Positions 63,503 to 64,000 of a stretch of 64,000 nucleotides of DNA are shown here, piece by piece; the stretch's first letter is position 1; each line of letters starts with the position of its first letter. The notes beneath the pieces were generated by a model. That model was given only the letters and a program-made list of their open reading frames with translations, had not been told where the DNA came from and ran no database searches. The position numbers and the translations under genes were made by a program. This DNA is from JAIEPX01 sp963725255 (GTDB lineage Bacteria > Pseudomonadota > Gammaproteobacteria > JAIEPX01), in contig CAVRXV010000018.1 in NCBI GenBank assembly GCA_963725255.1, positions 1 through 64,000 of the forward strand, read 5' to 3'.

Positions 63503-63675
63503 TGTGTTTCTCCTTACTTAACATTGACTTCGATTAGTATCAAATACAGCTAATTTTCCGTGTGTGAGTCTGTCAGTATTGAATTCCCCATGAGAAGTAT
63601 TAGAGTAAAATAAACTATCAAACCAATCGACACTGCGAGCCTGAAAGTGTTTGTTAATTATAACTATTTTCCTTC

Positions 63676-64000
63676 TCATTGATTTAAGATAAATTTCTCT
63701 AGTTCCGCATAATAAGAGTTGTTACCTGTTTCAATACGCCGCTCAGTAATAAATGTCGCGAATACCTGATAATAGAACTTAATTGATGGCCCGGATAATG
63801 ATTTTAAGTCATCCTGTCCAATAGCATCATTATTAGCAAAAAACGAGATAGTTTCGAGACATTCTAGAAAATTCATTAAATAAATGAAATTATTCATTTC
63901 ATGTTTCTTTGTGCTTTTCCTCATCGAAGCGATTTTCTTTGCGGTTTCAGTAATTCTATATTCTCTCGCATTTGAGTCAGGTCCTACCTCACGGTATACT
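63676..64000 (-). CDS. Orphan protein, 5' end beyond the window
   Basis: The frame is open to the window edge (visible residues include VYREVGPDSNAREYRITETA just before KKIASMRKSTKKH) and stops at 63676. An ATG at 63924 is internal. The visible part, 107 residues, is helical: MNFLECLETISFFANNDAIG then PSIKFYYQVFATFITERRIE. It recalls the C-terminal part of DUF4760-type membrane proteins, but too little is visible to be sure. Confidence 0.6.
   Translation of the reverse strand, partial: VYREVGPDSNAREYRITETAKKIASMRKSTKKHEMNNFIYLMNFLECLETISFFANNDAIGQDDLKSLSGPSIKFYYQVFATFITERRIETGNNSYYAELEKFILNQ

Noticed and set aside
1..64000. tRNA, rRNA, riboswitch or phage structural genes
   Set aside because: No cloverleaf, rRNA-like segment, known aptamer pattern or phage protein was recognised on reading.
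1..64000. Dot/Icm or other secretion genes
   Set aside because: None seen; secretion of the candidate effectors therefore rests on inference only.

Overview
This is an AT-rich bacterial chromosome segment. The housekeeping genes hemW, ssb, a YajR-type MFS transporter, uvrA and a TyrP/Mtr-type amino-acid permease point to a gammaproteobacterium. Several genes encode eukaryote-like proteins: F-box + WD40, F-box + C-terminal CaaX, two divergent Fic proteins and giant helical-repeat proteins. That combination suggests a host-associated member of the Legionellales (Legionella/Coxiella/Berkiella-like). The genus is inference, and no secretion-system gene lies in the window.

Layout. Positions 1-2340 hold the 3' part of a giant repeat-protein gene whose 5' end lies outside the window. 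From 2400 to 9550 there is an accessory stretch: an orphan hydrophobic protein, a frameshifted thioesterase, a VapBC-type toxin-antitoxin pair, a metallo-beta-lactamase-fold hydrolase, a PAS-LuxR regulator, an AbiE-type toxin-antitoxin pair, and copies of a short dispersed repeat. From 9550 to 37908 there is a 28.4-kb head-to-tail array of seven giant paralogs (1235-1582 aa), all on the minus strand.

The array is the main novelty. The seven proteins share an N-terminal conserved region of about 400 residues that I do not recognise, followed by ankyrin-like helical repeats. They fall into two subfamilies, A and B. The array reads as five transcription units. Each begins with nearly the same extended -10 sigma70-type promoter (TTGAnT, exactly 17 bp, TGnTATAAA-like). 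Units 1 and 5 are A-B gene pairs, units 3 and 4 are single genes in which A and B are fused, and unit 2 is a B gene carrying an A-type start. This looks like a family diversifying by unequal crossing-over, fusion, internal duplication and frameshift.

From 38 to 44 kb are hemW, an alpha/beta hydrolase, an F-box/WD40 protein and a long helical protein; the last two are bracketed by a 35-bp duplication of the hydrolase gene's 3' end. From 44 to 48.6 kb is a run of small lipoproteins, membrane proteins and orphan proteins. From 48.8 to 60.5 kb the ssb / MFS / uvrA neighbourhood has been opened by F-box-CaaX, two Fic genes and a porin. uvrA carries eight single-base frameshifts. The window ends with an AlbA_2/ATPase/winged-helix protein that has a striking palindromic operator and a promoter placed for leaderless transcription, a membrane-anchored protein with a possible degenerate nuclease fold, and two small genes, one cut by the window edge.

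Family names come from motif recognition by eye. No database search was run.
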